IMG/VR virus record: IMGVR_UViG_3300017917_000963
Coordinates: 1-47,220 of that record
DNA: 47,220 nt
From: a virus
Reading direction: 5' to 3' (one strand)
Part shown: piece after piece, positions 37,681 through 45,323 of the stretch
Numbering within the stretch: position 1 is the stretch's first letter
Layout of the letters: each line of letters starts with the position of its first letter
Position numbers and translations under genes: made by a program
The notes under the pieces: model-generated
Told to the model about the DNA's origin: nothing
The model's input: the letters and a program-made list of their open reading frames with translations, nothing else
Databases searched by the model: none

Positions 37681-38387
37681 AGTTGTTTCCTTGAGAGAGC
37701 TGTTAAATTGTAAGATTTAATGATTTCAAAACCTGCTCGATGTGCAGACTCCAGTGGGTGCAATGTATCAGATATTGCAAAACCCTGCTGTTTTGACCAG
37801 TCTAAAAATGACAGACCTTGAAATGTGGTCATATGTGGTCGAATATAATTTTGAAGCTCGGCTATAGCAGCATTGGTATTCCAGCGATCTTCAAAAATTA
37901 AATCATCAATGTATGTCATAACAAAAGAAATATTTTTTTGATTTAGTACATCAATGGCAGTTTTTATGTTAATCAATGTGGTAAATTTATCTCTAAATTC
38001 GCTGTGTAAATCTTTGTAATAGATCTTTGCGGTATTGCTAGTATCCACAGGCATTACTGTGTGCCATACATTGTCTCCGGCGATATCATACAAGTGAGCA
38101 GTCCCGGTCAATGTAATAGTATAATCAAATCGATCAATCCAAGACCACCCGATCACAAATAAATCATCTGGTGTAGAAACACTTGCCTGTGTTAATATTT
38201 TTTCTAATATTCGAAGATTACCAGATCCAGGTCTTGCATGACATTGATAGTCGTACCCAAAGTTTTCTGCTAGCAACGCTGGCCATGTGCTTTTACTTGG
38301 AGGAGCATAAGGTTCTCCAAGGTGCGCTACAACATCGGCTAAATCATTACCAAAGATAAAACTACAACCAAAACTTTTTAATATCAT
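37677..38387 (-). CDS. SGNH-hydrolase-like protein 1 (236 aa)
   Basis: Signature blocks: FGCSFIFGND with Ser9 in a GCSF context, ARPGSGN with Asn57, IGWSWIDRFD as a strand and SDTLHPLESAH with Asp207 and His210 as the DxxH block. SGNH enzymes remove or move acyl groups on sugars and lipids. It clusters with sulfotransferase and APS kinase genes, so surface-glycan editing is a reasonable guess. A second protein of the same type is encoded at 42376-43146. The upstream gap 38388-38419 contains TATAAAAG and an AGGTA/TACCT hairpin that may form its promoter. Confidence 0.55.
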   Translation of the reverse strand: MILKSFGCSFIFGNDLADVVAHLGEPYAPPSKSTWPALLAENFGYDYQCHARPGSGNLRILEKILTQASVSTPDDLFVIGWSWIDRFDYTITLTGTAHLYDIAGDNVWHTVMPVDTSNTAKIYYKDLHSEFRDKFTTLINIKTAIDVLNQKNISFVMTYIDDLIFEDRWNTNAAIAELQNYIRPHMTTFQGLSFLDWSKQQGFAISDTLHPLESAHRAGFEIIKSYNLTALSRKQL

Positions 38388-38419
38388 AGGTAGTTATATA
38401 CCTACTTTTATAGTGTGCG

Positions 38420-38980
38420 TTAAATTATGCCGGCGGCACTTTGAATTGATTGTAAATCTTTGTCAGTTTGATCGTATATTCTTTTGGTAGGCAATCCAGC
38501 TGCTCCGCGCATTTCATTAAGATCCGCTTCATAGCGTTCGCGATAGGCTCGAGGAGTCAACGGAACTAAACGATCGAATTCATCTCGGCTAAATGGTACA
38601 TCTTTGCCTTTGTAGTGCATGGTCCAATCAGAAACATCAAACTCTGTCAGGGTGTTTAAATCACTCAACAATGTTTCAACATTTCCGCCTGCTGTGCTGC
38701 GTCTACGTAATTCTACATAGACCAAATAACGATTGGGCTTTAATTCGCCTGGTGAGCGGTCAGCATCTAGTACAAAGTCGTAACCCTTTTCAAACCAGTT
38801 CATTAGATCTTTGGCAGCCTGTGCGTCACGTAGGAAAAAACTTACCACAATGATATCGTCATCGTCGCCCATTTTTGATGAAAATTCATCAACGTGAATA
38901 GTGGGCTTCATCAAGCCTTCCATGTCTTTGAATTCAAGACTTTCAAATAGTGGGAGTTGGTTGTTGTGCATTTTGTCCAT
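38420..38980 (-). CDS. Conserved marine T4-like phage protein (about 186 aa)
   Basis: Start is uncertain: ATG at 38980 (MDKMHNNQLPLF) is preferred because related proteins as I recall them begin KMHNN-like; 38971 is possible and an upstream frame extends to 39031. No clear ribosome binding site is seen. Conserved-looking stretches are HVDEFSSKMGDDDDIIVVSF, LMNWFEKGYDFVLDADRSPG and a C-terminal YEADLNEMRGAAGLP. It overlaps its upstream neighbour, with which it seems to be always paired in this phage group. Probably virion-associated or regulatory; function unknown. Confidence 0.6.
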   Translation of the reverse strand: MDKMHNNQLPLFESLEFKDMEGLMKPTIHVDEFSSKMGDDDDIIVVSFFLRDAQAAKDLMNWFEKGYDFVLDADRSPGELKPNRYLVYVELRRRSTAGGNVETLLSDLNTLTEFDVSDWTMHYKGKDVPFSRDEFDRLVPLTPRAYRERYEADLNEMRGAAGLPTKRIYDQTDKDLQSIQSAAGII

Positions 38981-39506
38981 TGTTGTCGGTTTGATATTCT
39001 TGTTTGTCAAGATCCTGCTCGTATGCATCATCTAAGTCTTGTAAGTCAATGTCCTGATCTTCCAATTCTACTGAGCCTGTGCGGATATCGCTCATCAAGC
39101 TCTTGGGCATGGTTATTTCTACCAACCATACTTTCTTTTCAATGAGCTTGGCTTTGTGGGTGCCTGGACGATAATCTGAAGGATCGTCAATTCTCACAGG
39201 CACTTTCATTGTGGTTTTTTTGTATTTTACATCGCAATCAAACGGTAGTAATCTACGGGCACCACGTGGATCAGGCATGAGCTTTTCGGGCCATAAAAAT
39301 GTGCAACTTACACGATATTTTGATATTTCTGGGCCGGCTACTAATTCACCAATTTCCCAGTTGGCAAACGCATACAAATCTAATTCGTCTAACACACGTT
39401 CGTAGTCTAGCAGAGTAAGCAAACTACCTTCACTCATGTAGATGTTTTTGATATTATCGGCTACTTGCCAATAGTCTGAGCCGTCTTTGAAAAGTTCTTG
39501 ATCCAT
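38943..39506 (-). CDS. Conserved marine T4-like phage protein (187 aa)
   Basis: Begins MDQELFKDGSDYWQVADN and includes GSLLTLLDYERVLDEL, TFLWPEKLMPDPRGARRLLP and WLVEITMPKSLMSDI, which I recognise as a family shared across cyanophages, without a known role. The C-terminus is acidic and Gln-rich. It is transcribed divergently from phoH; a CATAAATAA late-type element ends four bases before ATG with no ribosome binding site. Confidence 0.6.
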   Translation of the reverse strand: MDQELFKDGSDYWQVADNIKNIYMSEGSLLTLLDYERVLDELDLYAFANWEIGELVAGPEISKYRVSCTFLWPEKLMPDPRGARRLLPFDCDVKYKKTTMKVPVRIDDPSDYRPGTHKAKLIEKKVWLVEITMPKSLMSDIRTGSVELEDQDIDLQDLDDAYEQDLDKQEYQTDNNGQNAQQPTPTI

Positions 39507-39510
39507 AGTG

Positions 39511-39519
39511 TTATTTATG
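39511..39519 (-). promoter_or_regulatory. Late promoter motif CATAAATAA
   Basis: The last A of ATAAATA is six bases from the A of ATG 39506. With T4 late spacing, transcription would begin at the start codon itself. Confidence 0.45.
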
Positions 39520-39551
39520 GTTTTGATACTGTGTGTAGTATTTTGAAACTG

Positions 39552-39654
39552 AGCTTGTTAAGCATCCAAGTCTAATACTTATGCTGTAGATTTCAAATAT
39601 CAGTACCCATAAAACTTGTATCTTTGAAGTCGTAAGTATTCTTAACAGCAAGTC
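39552..39654 (+). other. Long imperfect inverted repeat in the divergent region
   Basis: Left arm 39552-39600 and right arm 39617-39654 can pair through CTTGTTAAG/CTTAACAGCAAG, AATACTTA/TAAGTATT (eight perfect) and a GATTTCAAATAT/ATCTTTGAAGTC stretch with one wobble and one mismatch, around a loop of about 16 bases. It precedes phoH and may be a structured leader or operator. No coding frame of note exists in 39520-39689. Confidence 0.5.
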
Positions 39655-39689
39655 GCTGTTGACAAAACTTAACTACAACGGAGTATACT

Positions 39690-40430
39690 TTGAGTAGACA
39701 AAGAGCAGCAAAATCACAACGTCGTAATAACACTATGACACATCAAGAAAACACCATAAGATTTGATCAAGTAAAACCAGTAAAGCAAAAGCCCATTGAT
39801 ATCGTGCCACGCACAAGGAATCAAGAGCGTTTGGTATTGGCTTTACAACAAGAAGATCAGTCTATAGTGGTCACAGCCGGGCCAGCAGGAACAGGAAAAA
39901 CATATTTGGCTATGTTGGCCGCCGTAAAAGCCTTTAGAGAAGGTGATTGCAAACGTATTGTACTAACACGCCCAGCAGTGGGTGTAGAAGATGAAAAGCA
40001 TGGGTTCTTACCTGGAGATTTAAATCAAAAGATGGATCCATGGGTTCGACCACTTACAGATATCTTGCGCGAATACTATCGCCAACAAGATATTGCAGAG
40101 ATGATGGAAGAACAACGTATAGAAATTGCTCCACTGGCATTCATGCGTGGACGCACTTTCAAAGATAGTTTTATCATTGCCGACGAGATGCAAAATGCAA
40201 CTCCAAGTCAAGTAAAAATGCTGATGACCCGTATCGGCGAAGGCTCTAAGATTGTAATTACGGGCGACGTAGAACAGGCCGATCGTAATCGCGGCAACAA
40301 TGGTTTGATGGACCTTTGTTCACGATTAGAGAAAGGGGGTGTAAAGGGTATAGCTGTGTGTCATTTGGACAACAAGGACATTCAGCGTCATAGAATCATT
40401 GATTCTGTTTTAAAACTTTACACTGATTAA
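39690..40430 (+). CDS. phoH: PhoH-like ATPase
   Basis: TTG at 39690 is chosen as start because CGGAG lies about eight bases upstream; the next ATG is 16 codons in. Walker A is GPAGTGKT (64-71), Walker B FIIADEMQ and a sensor-like ITGDVEQADR follow. PhoH proteins are RNA-helicase/NTPase-like and widespread in marine phages; a link with phosphate stress or RNA turnover is suggested but not proven. The first 40 residues are basic. It is the first gene of the only plus-strand transcript here, and the radical SAM gene follows 14 bases later. Confidence 0.9.
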   Translation: MSRQRAAKSQRRNNTMTHQENTIRFDQVKPVKQKPIDIVPRTRNQERLVLALQQEDQSIVVTAGPAGTGKTYLAMLAAVKAFREGDCKRIVLTRPAVGVEDEKHGFLPGDLNQKMDPWVRPLTDILREYYRQQDIAEMMEEQRIEIAPLAFMRGRTFKDSFIIADEMQNATPSQVKMLMTRIGEGSKIVITGDVEQADRNRGNNGLMDLCSRLEKGGVKGIAVCHLDNKDIQRHRIIDSVLKLYTD

Positions 40431-40444
40431 CGTGTAAATATCGG

Positions 40445-41422
40445 ATGTATTCTTACACCGATATTCGTCACGTACATTTAGAAATATCAACCCGGTGCAA
40501 CGCCGCTTGCCCGGGTTGTCCTAGAAACTTATGTGGCGTAAATGTTGTTAATGGATACCCATTATACGACATGTCGTTGGAAGATGCCCAAAGAATTTTT
40601 CATCCTTCTTTTTTACAGCAACTTGATGTTATAAACATCAACGGAAATCTTGGAGATTTTGTTACAGCACAAGATGGGTTGGCTATTGTCCAGTACTTCC
40701 GAGAACAAAATTCAAAATTAAAAATCATAATCAACACCAACGCCGGTGCTCAACCTAATATATGGCCAGAACTAGCCAAACTTAAGGTACAAGTTTTATT
40801 TTGTATCGATGGCCTAAAACAAACGCACGAACTATATCGTGTACAAACCAACTGGGATACAGTGATAAAAAATGCTCAAACTTTTATAAGTCATGGGGGT
40901 AATGCTACATGGAAAATGATATTGTTTGATCATAATCAACACGAAGTAGAATCATGCAAACATTTAAGTCAACAGTTGGGATTTAGTCATTTTCAATTAA
41001 TTGATCATGGGCGAAATGCATTTCCGGTGTTTGATCAAAAAAAGAACTTTTTATATAACATTGGTCAACACACACAGCCTACGGATTTTACCGAATTATA
41101 CAACAGATACACTGATAGTACTCGCAATGGTTACATTGAACCTATTGATGTTGATGGTATTTCCTGCCAAGTCAAAGAAAAAAAATCAATATATGTAACA
41201 GCAACCGGCGAGGTGTATCCATGTTGTTGGCTAGGCTTTTATCCTCGCACAATGTGGCAAATGGGCAATAATCAAATAATACCATTGTTATCCGAAAACA
41301 ATGCCAATCAACAGGGAATAGAATCAGCTATACAATGGTTCAACCGAGTTGAAGAAACATGGACTAGTCAACCATTGGTTGCATGCAAGATAAATTGCGG
41401 AATCAAGACTGATAATCAGTAA
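40445..41422 (+). CDS. Radical SAM/SPASM-type enzyme (325 aa)
   Basis: The [4Fe-4S] motif CNAACPGC (Cys18, Cys22, Cys25) follows the strand HVHLEISTR; NGNLGDF and INTNAG match later strands of the radical SAM barrel. The C-terminus carries extra Cys: GISCQ, EVYPCCWLG and ACKINCG, an arrangement like SPASM auxiliary clusters used in peptide or protein modification. Its substrate is unknown and no small precursor peptide is obvious nearby. It is transcribed with phoH and its end overlaps the convergent HAD gene by 20 bases. Confidence 0.75.
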   Translation: MYSYTDIRHVHLEISTRCNAACPGCPRNLCGVNVVNGYPLYDMSLEDAQRIFHPSFLQQLDVININGNLGDFVTAQDGLAIVQYFREQNSKLKIIINTNAGAQPNIWPELAKLKVQVLFCIDGLKQTHELYRVQTNWDTVIKNAQTFISHGGNATWKMILFDHNQHEVESCKHLSQQLGFSHFQLIDHGRNAFPVFDQKKNFLYNIGQHTQPTDFTELYNRYTDSTRNGYIEPIDVDGISCQVKEKKSIYVTATGEVYPCCWLGFYPRTMWQMGNNQIIPLLSENNANQQGIESAIQWFNRVEETWTSQPLVACKINCGIKTDNQ

Positions 41423-42011
41423 CTATGTGATAAATCTGTTTCCAGTTCTTAGCGATTGGATATGGGCACTCAAGATGCATGTTGTGTCCATGTTCGACTA
41501 AGATTGATTTTAAACCCATCCGATATCCAACATCAGCATTCTCAGGCTTGTCTTCGATCCACCAACAACCAGTGCCTTCGTACTCTTCCAGTGCTTCATC
41601 TTTGTGAGCACCGGTATCCAAACATACAATTCTTTCAAATGCTGTGGGACCAAATAACTTGTGCAGGTTCATTTCACGTAGTTTTTGAGCATTGGGATCC
41701 AGACTTAAACTTGTGATAGCGTGAAAACGAAATCCGTGTTCTTCGTGCAATCGTTTGATGTAATACATGGCATCACGTTGAGCTGGCAAAAAGCCAATGG
41801 CTGCTGATTCATTGAAGATTTTGATTAGTTTTCGGACTTGCTCTTTGGGAATGTTGTAGCGTATGCTCATGTCATAACTGAGCTTGCTACCTTCAACTTC
41901 GGTAAAGCCGTGTTCTTGCATCCAGATATTGAACGCATACTCCCAATCCAAACAGACACCATCGCAGTCTGTAAGGATTAGTCGATCTAGGTTTTTGAAT
42001 CTTTTACGCAT
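41403..42011 (-). CDS. HAD-superfamily phosphatase (202 aa)
   Basis: The N-terminal DxD motif is LTDCDGVCLDW with Asp15 and Asp17; motif II is likely AITSLS and the acidic motif is CWWIEDKPENADVGYRMG, typical of 5'-nucleotidase-like HAD proteins. T4-like phages carry such enzymes for nucleotide salvage or end processing. A consensus promoter (TTGACC, 17 bp, TATAAT) and an AGGAG site precede it, so early expression is likely. Confidence 0.75.
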   Translation of the reverse strand: MRKRFKNLDRLILTDCDGVCLDWEYAFNIWMQEHGFTEVEGSKLSYDMSIRYNIPKEQVRKLIKIFNESAAIGFLPAQRDAMYYIKRLHEEHGFRFHAITSLSLDPNAQKLREMNLHKLFGPTAFERIVCLDTGAHKDEALEEYEGTGCWWIEDKPENADVGYRMGLKSILVEHGHNMHLECPYPIAKNWKQIYHIVTDYQS

Positions 42012-42042
42012 CTTGCTCCTGCTGTTTTATTTTGATACTACT

Positions 42043-42071
42043 ATTATAACAGATTAGGAGTTTTTGGTCAA
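42043..42071 (-). promoter_or_regulatory. Sigma70 promoter for the HAD gene
   Basis: TTGACC (42066-42071) and TATAAT (42043-42048) are 17 bp apart on the minus strand. The -35 box overlaps the last codons of the upstream 103-aa gene. Confidence 0.75.
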
Positions 42072-42379
42072 CCAGCTTTGGCTTCAGTTTCTGGTGTGTT
42101 AGTGCGTTGTTCTACAAGGATATTTAAAGGGTGTCCGTTTTCTTCAAACAGACGTTCAATAGTGTGAGTATAATGTTGGTAATAGTAGGCAACTACTCGA
42201 TCCCAGTCCTTTGGAACTTCTTTACCGTCCATGTGGCCTTTGAGGACTTTTTGTTCCTTGAAGTCCAAAATTACGCTGCCAGTTTGAATGTCTCTTCGTT
42301 TTAGATTTTTGCTCACGGCCATAACCTCATCAATTTGACCAGTGGGTTTACGATAATAAGTTAAAATTAAGTATCTCAT
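42068..42379 (-). CDS. Conserved small protein (103 aa)
   Basis: Begins MRYLILTYYRKPTGQIDE and includes KRRDIQTGSVILDFKEQKV and YYYQHYTHTIERLFEENG. I recall near relatives in cyanophages annotated as hypothetical. No motif indicates function. It overlaps the second SGNH-like gene by four bases and so is translated with it; its 3' end contains the -35 box of the HAD promoter. Confidence 0.65.
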   Translation of the reverse strand: MRYLILTYYRKPTGQIDEVMAVSKNLKRRDIQTGSVILDFKEQKVLKGHMDGKEVPKDWDRVVAYYYQHYTHTIERLFEENGHPLNILVEQRTNTPETEAKAG

Positions 42380-43146
42380 ATGATTTTTCTTTCTGTTAAA
42401 TGTTTAATAGTTTGATCGGCCATCCATTGATGACTTATAATTCCAGGATGATGACCTTCGGGGCCTTGGTCAACAATGTTATCACTGAATGAATCAAATA
42501 TGTTTACCCAGTTTGATTGATCTAAATTGTTAAATTTTGATTGCAACTGATTGAAATATTTTATAATTTCTTCGTCATCTCTAGTATCAAAATCTAAAAT
42601 ATCTTTGGTATATTTGCTTAGAGATTGTTCTAGGTTATTAGACAACGGTTTGGATAAATCATCAGTCCAAGGTACTATACCATTGATGTGTACTATTTTT
42701 GTGCCAGTTGACAAAGACATAGAATTTAAAATAGTACAATAATCAATCAAATCATGAATATTTTGATAATCATGATTTAACAATAACAAATAATTGTTTA
42801 ACATTGATTTTTCTGACTTTGAAATATACAAATCTCTATAGCGATAGTCTGGGTATTTGTTATCATTGACAAAAAAATAAGCGCCTGGTCCGGGACTTAA
42901 CCATAAACGATTCAACGCAGACCATTGTACAATTATTACATCATAGATATTCTTTGCAATTGCTTCTGCAGTTCTCATAAAAATATTATGATTACTTGAA
43001 CCTCGTACTGCAATATTGGTGCGATCAAAATTAAAATATCGAGACACTACTCGATCATACACATAGAGTTCTCTATCCGCAGGGGCGTATCCTTCGCCCC
43101 AGGTAAAACTACAACCATTGAAACAGGCTTTTATTTGAGCTGACAT
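42376..43146 (-). CDS. SGNH-hydrolase-like protein 2 (256 aa)
   Basis: Blocks resemble those of the protein at 37677-38387: FNGCSFTWGEGY with Ser13, AVRGSSNHNIF with Asn52, VIIVQWSALNR as a strand, and DQGPEGHHPG with Asp226 and His232/His233 as the catalytic end. Middle residues are AT-rich coding with many Asn/Lys/Ile, and its base composition is more AT-rich than its neighbours, hinting at later acquisition. Substrate unknown; acyl-ester removal from glycans is the family norm. It overlaps the clamp-loader gene by 16 bases. Confidence 0.55.
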   Translation of the reverse strand: MSAQIKACFNGCSFTWGEGYAPADRELYVYDRVVSRYFNFDRTNIAVRGSSNHNIFMRTAEAIAKNIYDVIIVQWSALNRLWLSPGPGAYFFVNDNKYPDYRYRDLYISKSEKSMLNNYLLLLNHDYQNIHDLIDYCTILNSMSLSTGTKIVHINGIVPWTDDLSKPLSNNLEQSLSKYTKDILDFDTRDDEEIIKYFNQLQSKFNNLDQSNWVNIFDSFSDNIVDQGPEGHHPGIISHQWMADQTIKHLTERKII

Positions 43147-44054
43147 AGTTCGATTAATGTAGCACTTACATTAATTTCTTGATCTGTTACTAATGGAACA
43201 TTAACCAACCCGTTGCGGATGATAATAATTGCTTGATCTTGACGCTCTGGATCCTTTGACCACAAATCTAAGTTGTCGTACATCCATCGATACATTCCAT
43301 CCATGTCTTCGTTGCTGACTTGACTACATATAAGTTTGCGTGCTTCGTTGACTTTGCCAGCTTTGAATAATGCTACTGCATCTAAACGCCAATCCTTAAC
43401 TGACTGATCGTTGTTTCCTGGAATATCTAATTTACCAGTAGTTGAGTTGGCTTGTAACAAGTTTAGACATTTACGCAAGTCTGGGTACGTGGCTTTAACA
43501 TAAGTGTCTAATGTATCAAGATCAAATTCAACGTTTTCTGTGACTAACACAGTGGCCACTCGAGCAGTAAATTCTGTTTGATCAGTTTTTTCAATATGGA
43601 ATCCTTGACAACGACTATGTATAGCAGGCATAATCTTGTTAGGATAGTTACAGGTGAGAATAAACCGCACACTCTGGCTGTAATCTTCCATCAAATTACG
43701 TAACGCAGGTTGTACTGAGTTAATGTTCATGTAGTCTGCTTCGTCAATAAGCACTACCTTAAATTTGCCAAACGGCATAGTTTGACAGAAGCCAATGAGT
43801 TTGTCAATCCATTCCACTTTACGTGCATCTTTACTACCATTGGCATACATAACATCATATTCGTCGATGTTTAATTCGTTGATTAACATTTTTGCTAGGG
43901 TAGTTTTACCTGTACCGGGACTACCGCTCAGTAACAAATGAGGAATAGACCCTTCTTTGATCCAATGTGTTACTTGCTGACGCTGACTTTCATCTGTGAA
44001 CACATAACCATCTACGGTGTTTGGTCGGTATTGTTCTACCCAAAGTTGTTTCAT
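43131..44054 (-). CDS. 44: Clamp-loader ATPase large subunit (gp44-like)
   Basis: ATG at 44052-44054 is chosen because the family begins LWVEQYRPNTVDGYV, GGAG is ten bases upstream, and the start overlaps the CDGSH-like stop as ATGA; a longer frame exists but is a shadow. Length 307 is close to T4 gp44 (319). Walker A is SGSPGTGKTT, Walker B VVLIDEAD (a DEAD-type box), and the arginine-finger SRC motif is in AIHSRCQGF. With a small subunit not visible here it would load the gp45 clamp at 3.7-4.5 kb. Confidence 0.9.
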   Translation of the reverse strand: MKQLWVEQYRPNTVDGYVFTDESQRQQVTHWIKEGSIPHLLLSGSPGTGKTTLAKMLINELNIDEYDVMYANGSKDARKVEWIDKLIGFCQTMPFGKFKVVLIDEADYMNINSVQPALRNLMEDYSQSVRFILTCNYPNKIMPAIHSRCQGFHIEKTDQTEFTARVATVLVTENVEFDLDTLDTYVKATYPDLRKCLNLLQANSTTGKLDIPGNNDQSVKDWRLDAVALFKAGKVNEARKLICSQVSNEDMDGMYRWMYDNLDLWSKDPERQDQAIIIIRNGLVNVPLVTDQEINVSATLIELCQLK

Positions 44055-44227
44055 TCTGTTGTTTCTCCACTGATTCCGTTTTCTTTGTCTATTAGTGCCT
44101 GTTCGGCAATATACTGATTTAATTTGTCTATGTAGCCTTCTTCGGTTAGACTGTGCCACCCTATGCACTTTCCTGTAGGGCTACGACCACATCCGCATTG
44201 TCCTGCTACTTCAGGTTTTGGCATCAT
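44051..44227 (-). CDS. CDGSH-like iron-sulfur mini-protein (58 aa)
   Basis: ATG at 44225-44227 opens a 58-codon frame joined by ATGA overlaps to the cytidylyltransferase gene before it and the clamp loader after it. The sequence CGCGRSPTGKCIGWH has Cys11, Cys13, Cys21 and His25, the three-Cys one-His ligand set of CDGSH [2Fe-2S] proteins, one residue shorter between the second and third Cys than in mitoNEET. The rest is a short helix and acidic tail. A redox or Fe-S sensing role is possible; zinc binding is the alternative. Confidence 0.65.
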   Translation of the reverse strand: MMPKPEVAGQCGCGRSPTGKCIGWHSLTEEGYIDKLNQYIAEQALIDKENGISGETTE

Positions 44228-44706
44228 AGTTTTGTTTCCTTTAAATGTTTAAATGTTTCTGCTTCGACTACACGACGACGCAAACTACTGGATGAGAATG
44301 AATGATCGCGTCCGTTAAAAATTGGCTTGATACCACGCATCATACCTTCGTGCTTGCCTGTGTAGTCTGTGTGTTCGTATTCTACTCCTAGTATACGCAC
44401 ATCCACTGGCAAAATCAACAACAAGTCTACCAAATCCTGTTCGGTCTGATAAACTACAATCTCATCAACATAGCGCACTGCGGCCAATTGAATCTGTCTC
44501 TCGACTACACTTTGTATAGGTGCGTTTTTTGTATCTGGCCTGTCAATTGATGCATCTGTTTGCAAGCCGGCGATGAGATAATCACAGTGATTTTTGGCTT
44601 CAGCCAACATGGCAATGTGTCCAGCATGTAGCATATCAAATTGACTGAATGTGATGCCAATTACTTTGCCTTGTTCTTTGAGCTCTCTAACTTTGTTGAA
44701 TATCAT
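44224..44706 (-). CDS. TagD/glycerol-3-phosphate-cytidylyltransferase-like protein (160 aa)
   Basis: ATG at 44704-44706 overlaps the preceding stop as ATGA; an upstream in-frame start is rejected. The signature is GITFSQFDMLHAGHIAML (HxGH) with a later RPDTKNAP, VERQIQLAAVRYVD and SSSSLRRRVV corresponding to the family's ISTTxI block. Such enzymes activate alcohol phosphates or sugars with CTP or ATP for glycan or lipid headgroups. The metabolite here is unknown. It belongs to the coupled replication/chaperone run. Confidence 0.7.
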   Translation of the reverse strand: MIFNKVRELKEQGKVIGITFSQFDMLHAGHIAMLAEAKNHCDYLIAGLQTDASIDRPDTKNAPIQSVVERQIQLAAVRYVDEIVVYQTEQDLVDLLLILPVDVRILGVEYEHTDYTGKHEGMMRGIKPIFNGRDHSFSSSSLRRRVVEAETFKHLKETKL

Positions 44707-44930
44707 TGTCGTTTCAGTAGCTCGGCTACTCTTTCCTTTTCCCATTCTTCTTCACCTGCAAACACAGGTAGTTTTCTGTAAATATCTTCTATCAAACATT
44801 TTAACTGATACATTTCTTGTTTGCAAGTGCTAGCGGTATAGCCATCATTGTATGGACTACAGATTTCTATGCCCATACGGTGAAGTTGACTAGCAATGTC
44901 ATTGACATCCCAGTTTTTAATAAAGCCCAT
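44703..44930 (-). CDS. Conserved small protein (75 aa)
   Basis: Begins MGFIKNWDVNDIASQLHRMG with a Pro-Tyr-Asn-Asp-Gly-Tyr loop and a helical C-terminus ending VAELLKRQ. I recall similar proteins in cyanophages next to DNA replication genes, without known function. It starts right after the co-chaperonin stop and overlaps the cytidylyltransferase start by four bases. Confidence 0.6.
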   Translation of the reverse strand: MGFIKNWDVNDIASQLHRMGIEICSPYNDGYTASTCKQEMYQLKCLIEDIYRKLPVFAGEEEWEKERVAELLKRQ

Positions 44931-44931
44931 T

Positions 44932-45315
44932 TTATTGTTGTGCGGCTATGTGGACGGCATCACTCATGGTGTCGTCATTGGGTTGATGGTCTGAAACTAA
45001 TAGTATATCTTTTGGATCAATTCTGCGTAGAGTTTTTTCACCGTTTTCGTCTTCAACTTCAACACCACGGGTCCAACGACCGTGTGCTACACAGATCCAT
45101 TGGCCAACTTGGACATCATGTTGATCGGGTCCTGTGGCATATACACAACCCCAACGTGGACGAATACCCAATCCAGTGCCGTTGTCATTTAGCAAAATAA
45201 GTCCCGAGCTGGTGGTACGTTGATCAAAAGCCATCTCCGTAACAATGACCCAATCTCTAATTGGTTGTAGTTGATCTCTTTTGATTTGATGTGGTTCAAA
45301 TGCTGCTTTGGTCAT
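44932..45315 (-). CDS. GroES/gp31-like co-chaperonin (127 aa)
   Basis: The strand QPIRDWVIVTEMAF followed by a flexible TTSSGLILLNDNG, then RWGCVYATGPD, QVGQWICVA and DPKDILLVSD follow the GroES beta-barrel order, including the mobile loop that contacts GroEL. T4 gp31 replaces GroES to enlarge the folding cage for the capsid protein. With the DnaJ- and ClpA-like proteins it gives the phage three proteostasis factors. AGAGGA precedes the ATG. Confidence 0.75.
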   Translation of the reverse strand: MTKAAFEPHQIKRDQLQPIRDWVIVTEMAFDQRTTSSGLILLNDNGTGLGIRPRWGCVYATGPDQHDVQVGQWICVAHGRWTRGVEVEDENGEKTLRRIDPKDILLVSDHQPNDDTMSDAVHIAAQQ

Positions 45316-45323
45316 AATTCCTC

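Noticed and set aside
39658-39688. TTGACA...TATACT as a phoH sigma70 promoter
   Set aside because: Spacing is 19 bp and the -10-like TATACT lies between the CGGAG ribosome binding site and the TTG start, so transcripts would lack the ribosome binding site.
44055-44168. Longer N-terminus for the clamp loader
   Set aside because: The extension is an Arg/Gln-rich shadow of the CDGSH-like gene; the family starts at the chosen ATG with a ribosome binding site.
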